A stretch of DNA of 64,000 nt from JBBREP01 sp038202885 (GCA_038202885.1 JBBREP010000010.1:1-64000); one strand, 5' to 3'; counted from the stretch's first letter, positions 32,797 through 42,108 are shown. Notes: a model not told the origin generated them from the letters alone. Program-made: numbers and translations.

Positions 32797-33545
32797 GTCG
32801 CCGCTGGCTTACTCACGAACACCAACTCCTCGTTCGGTCGGTCCGGTGCGTCTCGTACGTCGAGGAGTTCGAGTCCGGCGTCGGCCAGGGAGCACTCGAT
32901 CTCGTCGCGCTCGCGAAAACGAAGTGTCGACGTTGATGTCACGACTTCGTCTGACGCGTTGAAGCAGAACATCGATCGGAACGAGACGAGCGGGAGGGCG
33001 ACGTCGACGAGCTCCAGCCAGTATTCGACGACCTCACCGGCGCCGAGGTCGATCTTCGAGTACGACGTGTCCCGGTTCCACGACTCCCACGCCCGGCGCG
33101 CCGGGTCGCGCACCTCGAAGACGAGTCGTCCACCGGGCCGCAGCGCGTCGCGCGCGGTGCGAAGCGTGTTGTGCCAGTCGTCGTCGTGCACGAACACCTG
33201 GGCGACATTGGCGGTCATCGTGGCGAGATCCGCGTGCAGGCCGAGCAGGGTCGCGGCCAGATCCGTTGTGTCGCCGAGCAACCAGCGCACCAGATGCGCA
33301 CCCACCTTGTGTCGTGCGATGTCCAACGAGGCTTGCGCCGGATCGATCCCGACGACGCTCAGGCCACTGCTTGCAAGGCGGCACGCGAACGTTCCGGTAC
33401 CGCAGCCGATGTCGAGCACCGAACGGGCGCCGAACTCGGCGACCATCGCCGCATAGGCGTCGAGATCGCTCCGGTCGCCGTCGACGTCGTCGTAGATCGC
33501 GGCCAGGCGCGGGTCGGCAAAGATACGATCCGGTGCCACGAGCAT
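32793..33545 (-). CDS. Class I SAM-dependent methyltransferase
   Basis: A 250-aa methyltransferase. I-Y-D-D-V-D-G-D-R-S-D-L precedes the SAM loop D-I-G-C-G-T-G-T-F (about 45-53). G-I-D-P-A follows at beta-2, and R-P-G-G-R-L-V-F-E-V at motif VI. It matches small-molecule methyltransferases (UbiE/Tam-like). It is coupled by ATGA to the cupin gene and lies 7 nt after the toroid gene. Confidence 0.8.
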   Translation of the reverse strand: MLVAPDRIFADPRLAAIYDDVDGDRSDLDAYAAMVAEFGARSVLDIGCGTGTFACRLASSGLSVVGIDPAQASLDIARHKVGAHLVRWLLGDTTDLAATLLGLHADLATMTANVAQVFVHDDDWHNTLRTARDALRPGGRLVFEVRDPARRAWESWNRDTSYSKIDLGAGEVVEYWLELVDVALPLVSFRSMFCFNASDEVVTSTSTLRFRERDEIECSLADAGLELLDVRDAPDRPNEELVFVSKPAAT

Positions 33546-33552
33546 CGAAAGG

Positions 33553-34665
33553 TCAGCGTTTACGGGCTCGTTCAGCCTCGATGGCGAGGCCGGCTTCGAT
33601 GAGTTCGTCGGCGGTGAGCCCGGCCGGTAGGCCGATGCCGCGGAACAATCCCGACGTGGGGCCGTGACCGCCGAGCGCGTTCGCGGCAAGCACGACGGCC
33701 GCGCTGTTCCATGTGGGTTGTTCCACGGGATAGAGCTCGCCGTCGAGATCCCAATGTTCGCCGTCGAAGTTCGCGCCGGTCCAGTACGCGCCGTCGTCGG
33801 CCCGCAGGAACTGCACCCACCCGAACAACTCGAGCGCACGGTCGTGGGCACCGATGGCGTCGAGCGCCATCACGCATTCGCATGTCTCGGCGGCCGTCAC
33901 CCACGGTTGATCCTCGACGCAGCGCACGCCGCGCTTGGGCACCACGAACATGTCCCAACGCGAAGCGATGCGGGCATGCGCGGCGTCGCCACGCATCACA
34001 CCACCGAGGATCGGGTAGTACCAATCCATCGCCCAGCGTTGCTTGTCGAGGAACCGTTCGGGCCGGTGCGCGACGGCGATCGCGAGCGAACCGACCGACA
34101 GTTCCCAGTCGGGCCGTTCGCGCCCGAGCCGTTCCGCGCACGCGATGGCGCAGCGCACCGACAAGTAGATCGAACTGCTGCCGGTGAGCAATGCGCCTCG
34201 GCCGTCGGTGCGGTCGGGGTCGGCATCCCATTCGACTTCACCCGTGGGGTGCTGCTGGTCGAGCACGAAGTCGACGGCGCGTTCCACGAGCGGGAAGTAG
34301 TGCTCGAGGAAACCGGTGTCACCGCTGCACAGGTAGTGATGCCACACGCCCACCGCCACGTAACACGTAACGTTGGTGTCGAGCCACTGCTCCTTGACGA
34401 CGCCGTCTTGGTAGTACGCGTGCCACGCGCCGTCGGGACGCTGCATCTGTTCGAGCCAGGCGTAGGCGCGTTCGGCGTCGGCGAAGCGACTCCCCAGATC
34501 GAGCGCCATTGCCGACTCGACGTGATTCCACGGATCGGTGTGGTTTCCTGGGCTCCACGGGATCTCGCCGCTGGAGCGCTGCACCGCGCCGATGGCGTCG
34601 ATGGTCTGTGCGACTTCGGCGCTCGTCATGATCCCGGGAACTTCGGGGAGCTCGGTCTGCGGCAA
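33553..34665 (-). CDS. Alpha/alpha-toroid protein (prenyltransferase-like)
   Basis: A 370-aa all-helical protein of the type annotated as prenyltransferase or six-hairpin glycosidase-like in Actinobacteria. Repeated aromatic, Gly and Asp-rich turns are visible: G-N-H-T-D-P-W-N-H-V-E (40-50), Q-R-P-D-G-A-W, W-Y-Y-P-I-L-G-G and D-Q-P-W-V-T-A-A-E. These fit an (alpha/alpha)6 barrel. Either terpenoid or glycan chemistry is possible. The TTG at 34665 gives the family-like P-E-V-P-G-I N-terminus; an ATG at 34629 is the alternative. It is tightly packed between two methyltransferase genes (3 and 7 nt gaps). Confidence 0.7.
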   Translation of the reverse strand: MPQTELPEVPGIMTSAEVAQTIDAIGAVQRSSGEIPWSPGNHTDPWNHVESAMALDLGSRFADAERAYAWLEQMQRPDGAWHAYYQDGVVKEQWLDTNVTCYVAVGVWHHYLCSGDTGFLEHYFPLVERAVDFVLDQQHPTGEVEWDADPDRTDGRGALLTGSSSIYLSVRCAIACAERLGRERPDWELSVGSLAIAVAHRPERFLDKQRWAMDWYYPILGGVMRGDAAHARIASRWDMFVVPKRGVRCVEDQPWVTAAETCECVMALDAIGAHDRALELFGWVQFLRADDGAYWTGANFDGEHWDLDGELYPVEQPTWNSAAVVLAANALGGHGPTSGLFRGIGLPAGLTADELIEAGLAIEAERARKR

Positions 34666-34668
34666 GGG

Positions 34669-35532
34669 TTAGGCCTCGCTTTCGTTGGTGCTGTTCGCCC
34701 GCGTGGCTTTGGGGGCGCGGCGCTTGCGCGGGCTCGATGCCTTGGGCGCCGTCGGTCCATCGAGCGCACGCGGCGCGCTGTTGTGTGTGAGGGCGCGTTT
34801 GCCGTACTTCGCCATCTCGGGGTCGACTTTCTCGCCGTAGACCACGAGGCTTTTGCCGAGCACCGGGTTGAGCCAACGTTCGGCGCGCGCGACGCCACCC
34901 GTGGGGTGCTCGATGCAGTGCACGAGGAAGTCGTGGTACGTGCGGACCGGCACGGCGTCAGTGTTTTCGAGCCTGCACACGTTCTTCAGCCACCAGTACG
35001 GCGAGTGGAACGCGTGCGCATGATGTGAGCCACGCAGGTACAAACCTGCACGTTCGAGCATCGACTCGAGATCACGCTGACGGAAGATCCGCACATGCCC
35101 ACCGGGCACGTCGTGGTAGCGCCAGTTGAGGGCCCAGTTCACGCGCTCGGGCCAAAACGTGGGAACGGTGACGGCGATGCGACCGCCGGGGCGCAACACG
35201 CGCACCATCTCGGCGATCGCTTGTTCGCAGTCCCAGATGTGTTCGAGCACTTCACTCGTCACGACGCGATCGAAGCTCGCGTTCGGAAACGGCAGGTCGA
35301 GCGCGTTGCCGTTGACGCAGCCGCCGAACTGGTCGTAGGTGACTTCGCCGGTCGACAGCATCCCACCCGTCGTGGCGAGCACGTCTTTGAGATCCGCGGC
35401 GGAGTAGTCGAGCGCAGTCGTGACCGCGCCGAGCTTCATGGCCTGGAACGCGTGGCGCCCGCCACCCGCGCCGAGGTCGAGCAGTCGTTCGCCCGGCAAG
35501 AGGCCAAGTCGTTGGAAGTCGACGGTGAGCAT
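34669..35532 (-). CDS. Class I SAM-dependent methyltransferase with basic tail
   Basis: A 287-aa methyltransferase: SAM loop D-L-G-A-G-G-G-R-H (19-27), then A-L-D-Y-S, S-E-V-L-E-H and R-P-G-G-R-I-A-V-T-V-P. It is like the UbiE/ubiquinone-type proteins that pair with glycosyltransferases. The last ~35 residues are Lys/Arg/Ser-rich low complexity and may bind anionic lipid or nucleic acid. It lies 17 nt after the glycosyltransferase gene. Confidence 0.8.
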   Translation of the reverse strand: MLTVDFQRLGLLPGERLLDLGAGGGRHAFQAMKLGAVTTALDYSAADLKDVLATTGGMLSTGEVTYDQFGGCVNGNALDLPFPNASFDRVVTSEVLEHIWDCEQAIAEMVRVLRPGGRIAVTVPTFWPERVNWALNWRYHDVPGGHVRIFRQRDLESMLERAGLYLRGSHHAHAFHSPYWWLKNVCRLENTDAVPVRTYHDFLVHCIEHPTGGVARAERWLNPVLGKSLVVYGEKVDPEMAKYGKRALTHNSAPRALDGPTAPKASSPRKRRAPKATRANSTNESEA

Positions 35533-35549
35533 TGCAGGTGGTTACCGGA

Positions 35550-36863
35550 TCAGACCGCGGCGTTGTGGCGACGGCGGACCTGGTCTTCGAGCTCCAAGTA
35601 GTAGTGCTCGAGCGTGCGCTCGGCGCACAGGCGCCACGTGAACCGATCGAGCACGCGCTCGCGACCGGCTGCGCCGATCTTGGCGCGCATGTCGTCGTCG
35701 CCGAGCATGGTGAGGATCGACGCGGCGAGGCCGTCGGGATCGGCGGGCTGGCACAACAGCGCGGATTCGCCCGATGTTCCGGCCACTTCGGGCAGTGCAC
35801 CGCCCGTGGTCGCCACGAGCGGCGTGCCGCTGCACATGGCCTCGATCGCCGGGAGCGAAAAACCTTCGTACAACGACGGTACGACAGCCATTTCGGCCTC
35901 GTTGTAGAGCTCGACGATGCGCTCGTCGGTCACGCCCGACACGAATTCGATGGCGTCGGTGAGCCCGAGCGCATCGATCTGCTTTGGGATCGCGCTGCGG
36001 TGGCGCGGTCGACCGATGACCACGAGATGCGCGTCGGGGCGCTCCACGCGCACCTTGGCCAACGCGTCGAGCAGGTAGGTCAGACCCTTGAGCGGCACGT
36101 CGGACGACGCCGTGGTGACGAGGCGGCCCTTGACGCGTTGGATGTGTGGCATCGGACGGAACTGGCGCTGGTCGACGCCCACCGGCACCACGTGAAGGCG
36201 GTCGGGATTGACGCCCATCTGGGCGATGATGTCGCGCTTGGAGTTGGCCGAGACCGTGAGGTGGCGCGGTAGTGCACGCGCCACGCGTGTCTGCATGGCG
36301 AGAAAGCCATACCAGCGTCGCAACGTGAGCTGCTTCCACACTCGCTGGTGCGAAGGGTGCGCCAAGTCGAGGTCGCGGTCGACCGTGATCGGGTGATGCA
36401 GCGTGTGCACGATGGGCCAGCCATCGTCGAGCAGGCCCTTAATGCCCGATCCGAGCGACTGGTTGTCGTGGATGATGTCGAACTCGTTGCGCCGGGCGTT
36501 GAGCATGGGCCGCACCCGCTGTGAGAACGCCCACGGCTCGGGGAAACCGGCCGAGCACATGTAGAGCCATTCGCCGACATCCACCGCGTTGCGGAACTCG
36601 TACGGCCATGGCGTGCGGAACGGATTGTTGCGCGGATAGAGGTCCATACTCGGCACCTCGACGCGGGTGACGGGCGCGTCGACGTCGCTGTGCGGCGGGC
36701 CGGTGAAGACTTCGACGGTGTGGCCGAGTTCGGCCAACTCGCGGGTCACGTGGCGCGTGTAGACCCCCTGGCCGCCGACGTGCGGGTTGCCCCGATAGAC
36801 GAGATAGGCGACGCGCAGGGGGTCACCCGGGCGCGGCACGCGAAGGGGGTTCGGGCTGGACAT
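35550..36863 (-). CDS. GT4-family glycosyltransferase
   Basis: A 437-aa GT-B enzyme and the first gene of the minus-strand cluster. The acceptor loop is G-G-Q-G-V-Y-T-R-H. Further on are L-H-H-P-I-T-V-D-R, V-P-V-G-V-D and the donor signature S-L-Y-E-G-F-S-L-P-A-I-E-A-M-C-S-G-T-P. The substrate may be the lipid or small molecule handled by the toroid protein and methyltransferases downstream. ATG at 36863; divergent from the S9 peptidase gene. Confidence 0.85.
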   Translation of the reverse strand: MSSPNPLRVPRPGDPLRVAYLVYRGNPHVGGQGVYTRHVTRELAELGHTVEVFTGPPHSDVDAPVTRVEVPSMDLYPRNNPFRTPWPYEFRNAVDVGEWLYMCSAGFPEPWAFSQRVRPMLNARRNEFDIIHDNQSLGSGIKGLLDDGWPIVHTLHHPITVDRDLDLAHPSHQRVWKQLTLRRWYGFLAMQTRVARALPRHLTVSANSKRDIIAQMGVNPDRLHVVPVGVDQRQFRPMPHIQRVKGRLVTTASSDVPLKGLTYLLDALAKVRVERPDAHLVVIGRPRHRSAIPKQIDALGLTDAIEFVSGVTDERIVELYNEAEMAVVPSLYEGFSLPAIEAMCSGTPLVATTGGALPEVAGTSGESALLCQPADPDGLAASILTMLGDDDMRAKIGAAGRERVLDRFTWRLCAERTLEHYYLELEDQVRRRHNAAV

Positions 36864-36929
36864 GAGCCATCCAGCATGGAGGCCAGCCCCCTGATCTGCA
36901 AGTCGGGGGCGAGGTGGCATGCTGGGCGC

Positions 36930-38843
36930 ATGTGCCCCGCCGGTCCCGCCCGCACGCCCAACAGCGCCTCGAGCACCGCCTCAGGCACCGCCTCGGGCAG
37001 CGTGTCGACCGCGGGGCCGATCAGCGCCGCCATGATCGCCCGTTCCCGCACCCTTGCCGAGCCCCGCTGGTCGCCGAGCGGGCGCCTCGTCGGGTGGCTC
37101 GACGGTTTCGACGGCCGGATCGACGTCATGATCGCGCCTACAGACGGCATCCGACCACCATGGGTGGTCACCGCCGACACGCCGGTGACGCCCGTCGGAG
37201 GCTACGGCGGTGGCGGTTGGGCCTGGGTGTCCGACGAGGAGATCGTGGTGGCCACCGCGGACGGGAGGCTGGTGCGCCTTCGCGCCGACGGCGGCGGCGT
37301 GCTCGCCGTGCTCTCACGCGATGGCAACGCGTCGGCGCCTGCGGTGGCGCCCGACGGATCCGCGGTGGCGTTCACCCTCGAGCGCGACGACACGAGCGAC
37401 ATTGCCGTCGTGCCGCTCGACGCCACGCAGTGGCCCGTGCGGCTGAGCCATGCCGACTTCGCGTGGGACGCCGCGTGGTCGCCCGACTCGACCACGCTGG
37501 CGTGGCACGAATGGGACCTGCCCGATATGCCGTGGAGCGGCTCTCGGGTGGCGATGGCGACGCTCGGCCCTGCCCTCGTGGCGGGCCCGACGCGCGTCGT
37601 CGCCGGCGGCGACGGAGTTGCGGTCGGACAGCCGCGGTGGTCGCCCGACGGATCGCGCGTCGCGTTCGTGAGCGACCGCGGCGGTACGCCGAACGTGGTC
37701 GTGGCGCGCGCCGACGGCACCCGTGCGGTGGCACTGCGCGCCGAGCCGCACGAACACGCGCCGCCGGCATGGGGCCCTGGTCTGCGCACCTTTGCGTGGT
37801 CGCCCGACAGCGCGTCGATCGCGTTCACGCGCAACGAGCACGGCTTCGGTCGCCTCGTGCGCGCCGCTCGGCGCGGACGCTCGACCACCAATCTCGCCAA
37901 GGCGTTCCATCACGGCCTCGACTGGTCGGCGAACGGCATCGTGGCGGTGCGATCCGGCGCCGTGAGCCCGCCCCAAGTTGTGGTGACCGATGCCGCGTCG
38001 CGAACCCGGCGCGTGCTGGCGCGCGGTGCCGTCGCCGGGTTCGAGGCTCGTGCGCTGGTGGAGCCGACGCCGGTTCGGTGGCGTTCGGGGACGGCGACGG
38101 TGCACGGGCTGCTGTACCGGCCGGCCGCGGCGTCGGGCAAGCGTGGGTCACTGCCACCGATGCTCGTGACGGTCCACGGCGGCCCAACCGACCAGTCGCA
38201 AGCCGATTGGAATCCTCGCATCGCGTTCTGGGTGTCGCGTGGTTGGACGGTGTTATCGGTCAACTACCGAGGTTCGACGGGCTACGGACGCGCGTATCGA
38301 GAGGCGCTCGACGGCTACTGGGGCACGCGTGATGTTGCCGACGTGGCTGCCGGCATCCGCCATGCCGCGCGTGAACACTGGTGCGATCCGCGACGCGTCG
38401 CCATCACCGGCGGGAGCGCAGGCGGCTTCACGGTGTTGCTCGTGTGTGCGTTGCACGCCAATTTGGTCGCGGCAGGGGTGAGTCTCTTCGGCGTGACCGA
38501 CCTACTCGGCCTCGCCGCAACCACCCATCGCTTCGAGTCGCGCTACCTCGACCGGCTCGTGGGCGCGTTGCCGCGCCACGCCGACCGCTACCGCGACCGC
38601 TCGCCGATCACCCACGCGGCGTCGATCACCGTACCGATGCTCGTGTTGCAGGGGCGCGACGACAAGGTGGTGCCGATCGCGCAGGCCGATGCCATGGTGG
38701 CGGCGATGCGCGCGGCCGGCGCCGAGGTCGACTACCACGTATACGAAGGCGAGGGCCACGGGTTCCGGCGTCTCGCCAGCATCGTCGACGAGTACGCCCG
38801 CACCGAAGCGTTCCTCACGCACCACGTCCTCAAGGCCTTCTGA
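36930..38843 (+). CDS. S9-family prolyl oligopeptidase-like peptidase
   Basis: A 637-aa serine peptidase. The N-terminal ~380 residues form a WD40/TolB-like beta-propeller with repeated W-S-P-D-S/G blades. The C-terminal alpha/beta-hydrolase domain carries the triad: Ser in G-G-S-A-G-G-F, Asp in Q-G-R-D-D-K-V-V and His in G-E-G-H-G-F. It should cleave short or acyl-peptides in the cytoplasm, since no signal peptide is seen. The start is uncertain: ATG at 36930 follows CATGCT by 6 nt; an ATG at 36876 is also in frame. Confidence 0.88.
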   Translation: MCPAGPARTPNSASSTASGTASGSVSTAGPISAAMIARSRTLAEPRWSPSGRLVGWLDGFDGRIDVMIAPTDGIRPPWVVTADTPVTPVGGYGGGGWAWVSDEEIVVATADGRLVRLRADGGGVLAVLSRDGNASAPAVAPDGSAVAFTLERDDTSDIAVVPLDATQWPVRLSHADFAWDAAWSPDSTTLAWHEWDLPDMPWSGSRVAMATLGPALVAGPTRVVAGGDGVAVGQPRWSPDGSRVAFVSDRGGTPNVVVARADGTRAVALRAEPHEHAPPAWGPGLRTFAWSPDSASIAFTRNEHGFGRLVRAARRGRSTTNLAKAFHHGLDWSANGIVAVRSGAVSPPQVVVTDAASRTRRVLARGAVAGFEARALVEPTPVRWRSGTATVHGLLYRPAAASGKRGSLPPMLVTVHGGPTDQSQADWNPRIAFWVSRGWTVLSVNYRGSTGYGRAYREALDGYWGTRDVADVAAGIRHAAREHWCDPRRVAITGGSAGGFTVLLVCALHANLVAAGVSLFGVTDLLGLAATTHRFESRYLDRLVGALPRHADRYRDRSPITHAASITVPMLVLQGRDDKVVPIAQADAMVAAMRAAGAEVDYHVYEGEGHGFRRLASIVDEYARTEAFLTHHVLKAF

Positions 38844-38866
38844 GCAATGGCGGATTGGTACTGACG

Positions 38867-39553
38867 ATGTCTGAGGCCGCGCAGTCGTCGCATGACAAGC
38901 GCACAGCGATGGATCGGTACGCGCTCCAGGGACCGACGCGGGGCGCAGATCGGGCCGTGCTGCTCGCGCACGGTGCGGGCGCCGACATGCACGCGGTCAC
39001 GCTGACGGCCTTTGCCGATGCACTCGCGCGCGCCGGTGTGCCGTCGTTGCGCTTCAACTTCGCGTACCGCGCCGCCGGTCGGCGAGCGCCGCCGAAGGCC
39101 GACACGCTCCAATCGGAGGTGCGCGCCGCGGCCGAGGAACTCGCGCACCGCGCGAACGTCCCGCTCGATCGCGTCGTGCTCGGTGGCCGGTCGATGGGCG
39201 GACGGGTGTGCTCCATGGTGGCCGCGAGTGATGGCGCGTATGGTCTGCTGCTCCTCGGGTATCCGTTGCACGCACCCGGCAAACCCGAACAGCCGCGCGT
39301 CGCGCACTTTCCGCACCTCGCGATGCCCGTGTTGTTCGTGTCGGGCACGCGCGACACGTTCGCCACTCCCGCCGAACTCACGGCCGCGGCTGGCGCGATA
39401 CCGGGACCGGTGTCGTGGCATTGGATCGACACCGCCGACCACGGCTTTCGCCCGTTGAAGAAACAGACGGCCATGACCACGGCCGACGCCCTTGCGGTCG
39501 CAGCACCGGCCGTCGTCGACTGGGTGCAGTCGCTGGAACCCGCCCACGCATAG
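38867..39553 (+). CDS. Alpha/beta-hydrolase (KANL3/TEX30-like)
   Basis: A 228-aa hydrolase with L-A-H-G-A-G-A-D-M-H (33-42), the nucleophile elbow G-G-R-S-M-G-G-R, the acid in V-S-G-T-R-D-T-F and the final His in D-H-G-F. This layout fits the KANL3/TEX30 dienelactone-hydrolase-like group. Substrate unknown. It starts 23 nt after the peptidase gene and is probably in the same transcript. Confidence 0.8.
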   Translation: MSEAAQSSHDKRTAMDRYALQGPTRGADRAVLLAHGAGADMHAVTLTAFADALARAGVPSLRFNFAYRAAGRRAPPKADTLQSEVRAAAEELAHRANVPLDRVVLGGRSMGGRVCSMVAASDGAYGLLLLGYPLHAPGKPEQPRVAHFPHLAMPVLFVSGTRDTFATPAELTAAAGAIPGPVSWHWIDTADHGFRPLKKQTAMTTADALAVAAPAVVDWVQSLEPAHA

Positions 39554-39564
39554 TGGCGCGCGCT

Positions 39565-39590
39565 GGTCACGGCGCGAGACGGCCGTGACC
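39565..39590. terminator. 9-bp hairpin between the hydrolase gene and murA
   Basis: GGTCACGGC (39565-39573) and GCCGTGACC (39582-39590), loop 8 nt. It ends 3 nt before the murA -10 box, so it could end the upstream transcript or act as an operator over the murA -35 region. Confidence 0.5.
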
Positions 39591-39592
39591 CC

Positions 39593-39598
39593 TACGAT
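39593..39598 (+). promoter_or_regulatory. -10 box (TACGAT) of murA
   Basis: TACGAT lies 8 nt before the murA ATG; no ribosome site is seen. Confidence 0.5.
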
Positions 39599-39606
39599 CG
39601 CGTCCC

Positions 39607-40875
39607 ATGTCTCGCATCGTGGTTCGCGGAGGCGGGCCGCTCGAGGGGCGCGTGTCGATTGCCGGCGCCACCAAGAACGAAGGCACCAAGCTGATGGCCG
39701 CGGCGCTCCTTGCCCGTGGACGCACCACCATCACGAACATTCCCCGTGTCGGGGATCTCGACGTGATGATCGAGTTGCTGCGTGTGATCGGTGCTGAAGT
39801 CGATTGGGTCGGCGCCGACGAGATCGCGATCGACGCGTCCGGCGACCTCACTCCAGTCGCGCCCTACGAACTCGTGTCGCGGATGCGCGCCTCGATCAAT
39901 GTCCTCGGACCGCTCGTGGCGCGCTGCGGCGAGGCGCGCGTCGCGCTCCCGGGCGGTGACGCCATTGGCTCTCGCAAGCTCGACATGCACGTCGACGGGC
40001 TGCGTGCCATGGGCGCGCAGGTCGAACAGCAGCACGGCTACGTGGTCGCGTGGACCGATGGACCACTGCTCGGCGCCCGCCACGTCTTGGAGTTCCCGAG
40101 CGTGGGCGCCACCGAGAACCTGGTGATGGCCGGGGTGCTGGCGAAGGGCACGACCGTCATCGACAACGCGGCCCGCGAACCCGAGGTCACCGAGCTCTGC
40201 GCCTTTCTGAATCGCATGGGCGCGCACGTGTTGGGCGGCGGCACCTCCACGATCGAGATCCTCGGCGTGGAAGAGCTCGAACCCACAGAGATGCGATTGA
40301 TCGGCGACCGCATCGAGGTCGGCACGTTGCTGATCGCATGCGCGATGGCGGGCGGCGAGATCGAGCTCGATGGCGCCCAACTCGACCACGTCGAGATCAT
40401 GGCCCGCAAGCTCGCCGAGATGGGCATGCTCGTGGCGCCGACGGTGCGCGGCCTGTGGGCGCGCGCCAACGAACGCCTCCGCGCCGTCGACATCGCGACC
40501 TTGCCGTTCCCGGGATTCGCCACCGACCTCATGCCGCCGGCGGTCGCGATGCTCACCGTCTGCGAAGGCAGCGGGATCGTCACCGAGAACATCTACGACC
40601 GACGGTTCCAGTTCGTCGACGAACTCGCGCGCATGGGCGCCGACGTTCGCAATGACGGCCGCCACGCGATCGTGCGCGGCGTCGAACGACTCCAGGGCGC
40701 TCCCGTGCAGGCCACCGATGTGCGTGCTGGTGCCGCGCTCGTGCTCGCGGGCCTGGTTGCGGAGGGCGAAACGGTCGTGCACGGCTGTGAGCACGTGGAC
40801 CGGGCCTACGGCGATCTCGCGGGGAGCCTGCGCAGTCTGGGAGCCGACGCCGAGCGTAGAGAAACCGACGAATGA
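39607..40875 (+). CDS. murA: UDP-N-acetylglucosamine 1-carboxyvinyltransferase
   Basis: MurA adds enolpyruvate to UDP-GlcNAc, the first committed step of peptidoglycan synthesis. The 422-aa protein has K-N at 23-24 (UDP-GlcNAc/PEP binding). The active-site loop reads P-G-G-D118-A-I-G-S-R, with Asp where most bacteria have Cys. The same change in M. tuberculosis MurA gives fosfomycin resistance, so this organism is probably resistant too. One extra Thr precedes the K-N pair. Position after the atp operon matches mycobacteria in broad outline. Confidence 0.95.
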   Translation: MSRIVVRGGGPLEGRVSIAGATKNEGTKLMAAALLARGRTTITNIPRVGDLDVMIELLRVIGAEVDWVGADEIAIDASGDLTPVAPYELVSRMRASINVLGPLVARCGEARVALPGGDAIGSRKLDMHVDGLRAMGAQVEQQHGYVVAWTDGPLLGARHVLEFPSVGATENLVMAGVLAKGTTVIDNAAREPEVTELCAFLNRMGAHVLGGGTSTIEILGVEELEPTEMRLIGDRIEVGTLLIACAMAGGEIELDGAQLDHVEIMARKLAEMGMLVAPTVRGLWARANERLRAVDIATLPFPGFATDLMPPAVAMLTVCEGSGIVTENIYDRRFQFVDELARMGADVRNDGRHAIVRGVERLQGAPVQATDVRAGAALVLAGLVAEGETVVHGCEHVDRAYGDLAGSLRSLGADAERRETDE

Positions 40876-40880
40876 TCAGG

Positions 40881-40886
40881 TAGGCT
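40881..40886 (+). promoter_or_regulatory. -10 box (TAGGCT) of the NifU-like gene
   Basis: TAGGCT ends exactly 6 nt before the ATG at 40893, although murA ends only ~17 nt upstream. Confidence 0.5.
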
Positions 40887-40892
40887 GACGCC

Positions 40893-41138
40893 ATGGCTCT
40901 TGATGTCGCGACGATGGAACCCCAAATTCTCGACGCGATCGAGCTCATCCGTCCCGCGCTCCAGTCCGACGGCGGCGACATCGAGTTCGGCAACGTTGAT
41001 GACGACGGCGTGGTGCACGTGAAGCTCGTCGGCGCGTGTGGCACGTGCCCGGTGTCGACGATGACGCTCAAGGCTGGCGTCGAGCGCATCATCATGGACA
41101 GGGTGCCCGGTGTGACTGAGGTTGTTGCCGACGCGTAG
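40893..41138 (+). CDS. NifU-like iron-sulphur scaffold domain protein
   Basis: An 81-aa stand-alone NifU C-terminal domain. The Fe-S ligands are C49 and C52 in G-A-C-G-T-C-P-V-S, preceded by L-Q-S-D-G-G-D-I-E. Such proteins carry and hand over [4Fe-4S] clusters. The likely [4Fe-4S] nuclease pair at 5.5-7 kb and other clients are elsewhere; no suf genes are in view. Confidence 0.9.
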   Translation: MALDVATMEPQILDAIELIRPALQSDGGDIEFGNVDDDGVVHVKLVGACGTCPVSTMTLKAGVERIIMDRVPGVTEVVADA

Positions 41139-41157
41139 TCGGCCACCGTCGGCACGT

Positions 41158-42108
41158 ATGAACGACACCGGCACGGAGTCGCTTGTCGCGCGCGCACTCG
41201 ACGGCGACCGGGCTGCATTGGCGCGGGTCGTGTCGATCGTCGAACAGGGTGGCGACGCTGCTCGGGTGGCGAGCGCGCAGTATCACGGCCACGCCGATCG
41301 GGCTTGGGTGCTGGGGCTGACCGGCGCGCCCGGTGCGGGGAAGTCGACGCTCACCGATCGACTCGTGGCCAGCCTCCTCGCGAGCGACGCTGCGACTCGT
41401 GTCGCGGTGCTCGCCATCGACCCGACGAGCCCGTTCACCGGCGGCGCCATCCTTGGTGACCGCGTGCGCATGCAAGAGCACGCCACCGATCCGCGCGTGT
41501 TCATCCGCTCGATGGCCACACGCGGTCATCTTGGCGGGCTGTCGGCGTCGGCCCCGCAGGCCGCCAGACTGCTCGACGCTGCGGGGTATCCGTGGGTGAT
41601 CATCGAGACGGTTGGCGTTGGCCAGGTCGAAGTCGAAGTGGCTGCGCACGCCGACACCACGGTGGTTGTCGTCAATCCTGGTTGGGGCGACGCGGTGCAG
41701 GCGAACAAGGCCGGTCTGATGGAGATCGCCGACGTCTTCGTCGTGAACAAGTCGGATCGTGCCGGTGCCCGTGACGCGGCACGCGAACTCGACGCCATGC
41801 TCGACCTCGCGGTGCCGCGTGACTGGCGCCCGCCGATCGTGTCCACGGTCGCGACATCGGGCGAAGGCATCGACGCACTGCTCGACGCGATCCGCGCGCA
41901 CCGTGCCCACCTCGAAGCGAGCGGTGCGGTGCAATCGAAGCGGCGCGATCGTGCTGCGGAGGAGCTGCGCGCCGTGGCCGTCGAACTCGTCGCGCGCGAG
42001 GCGCTCGACCGCTGTAAGGGCGCGGAGTTCGATGCCCTCGTCGATGCCGTCGCTGTGGGTTCAATCGATCCCTACGCCGCCGCGGCGCGTCTGCTTCCGC
42101 CTCGCTGA
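41158..42108 (+). CDS. meaB: MeaB/ArgK-family G-protein chaperone
   Basis: A 316-aa P-loop GTPase that protects and reloads the B12-dependent methylmalonyl-CoA mutase. Walker A is G-A-P-G-A-G-K-S (56-63). The MeaB signatures A-I-D-P-T-S-P-F-T-G-G-A-I-L-G-D, E-T-V-G-V-G-Q and base motif N-K-S-D are all present. The C-terminal dimerisation arm is shorter than in some members. The mutase genes are not in this window, so partner assignment rests on the family. Confidence 0.92.
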   Translation: MNDTGTESLVARALDGDRAALARVVSIVEQGGDAARVASAQYHGHADRAWVLGLTGAPGAGKSTLTDRLVASLLASDAATRVAVLAIDPTSPFTGGAILGDRVRMQEHATDPRVFIRSMATRGHLGGLSASAPQAARLLDAAGYPWVIIETVGVGQVEVEVAAHADTTVVVVNPGWGDAVQANKAGLMEIADVFVVNKSDRAGARDAARELDAMLDLAVPRDWRPPIVSTVATSGEGIDALLDAIRAHRAHLEASGAVQSKRRDRAAEELRAVAVELVAREALDRCKGAEFDALVDAVAVGSIDPYAAAARLLPPR

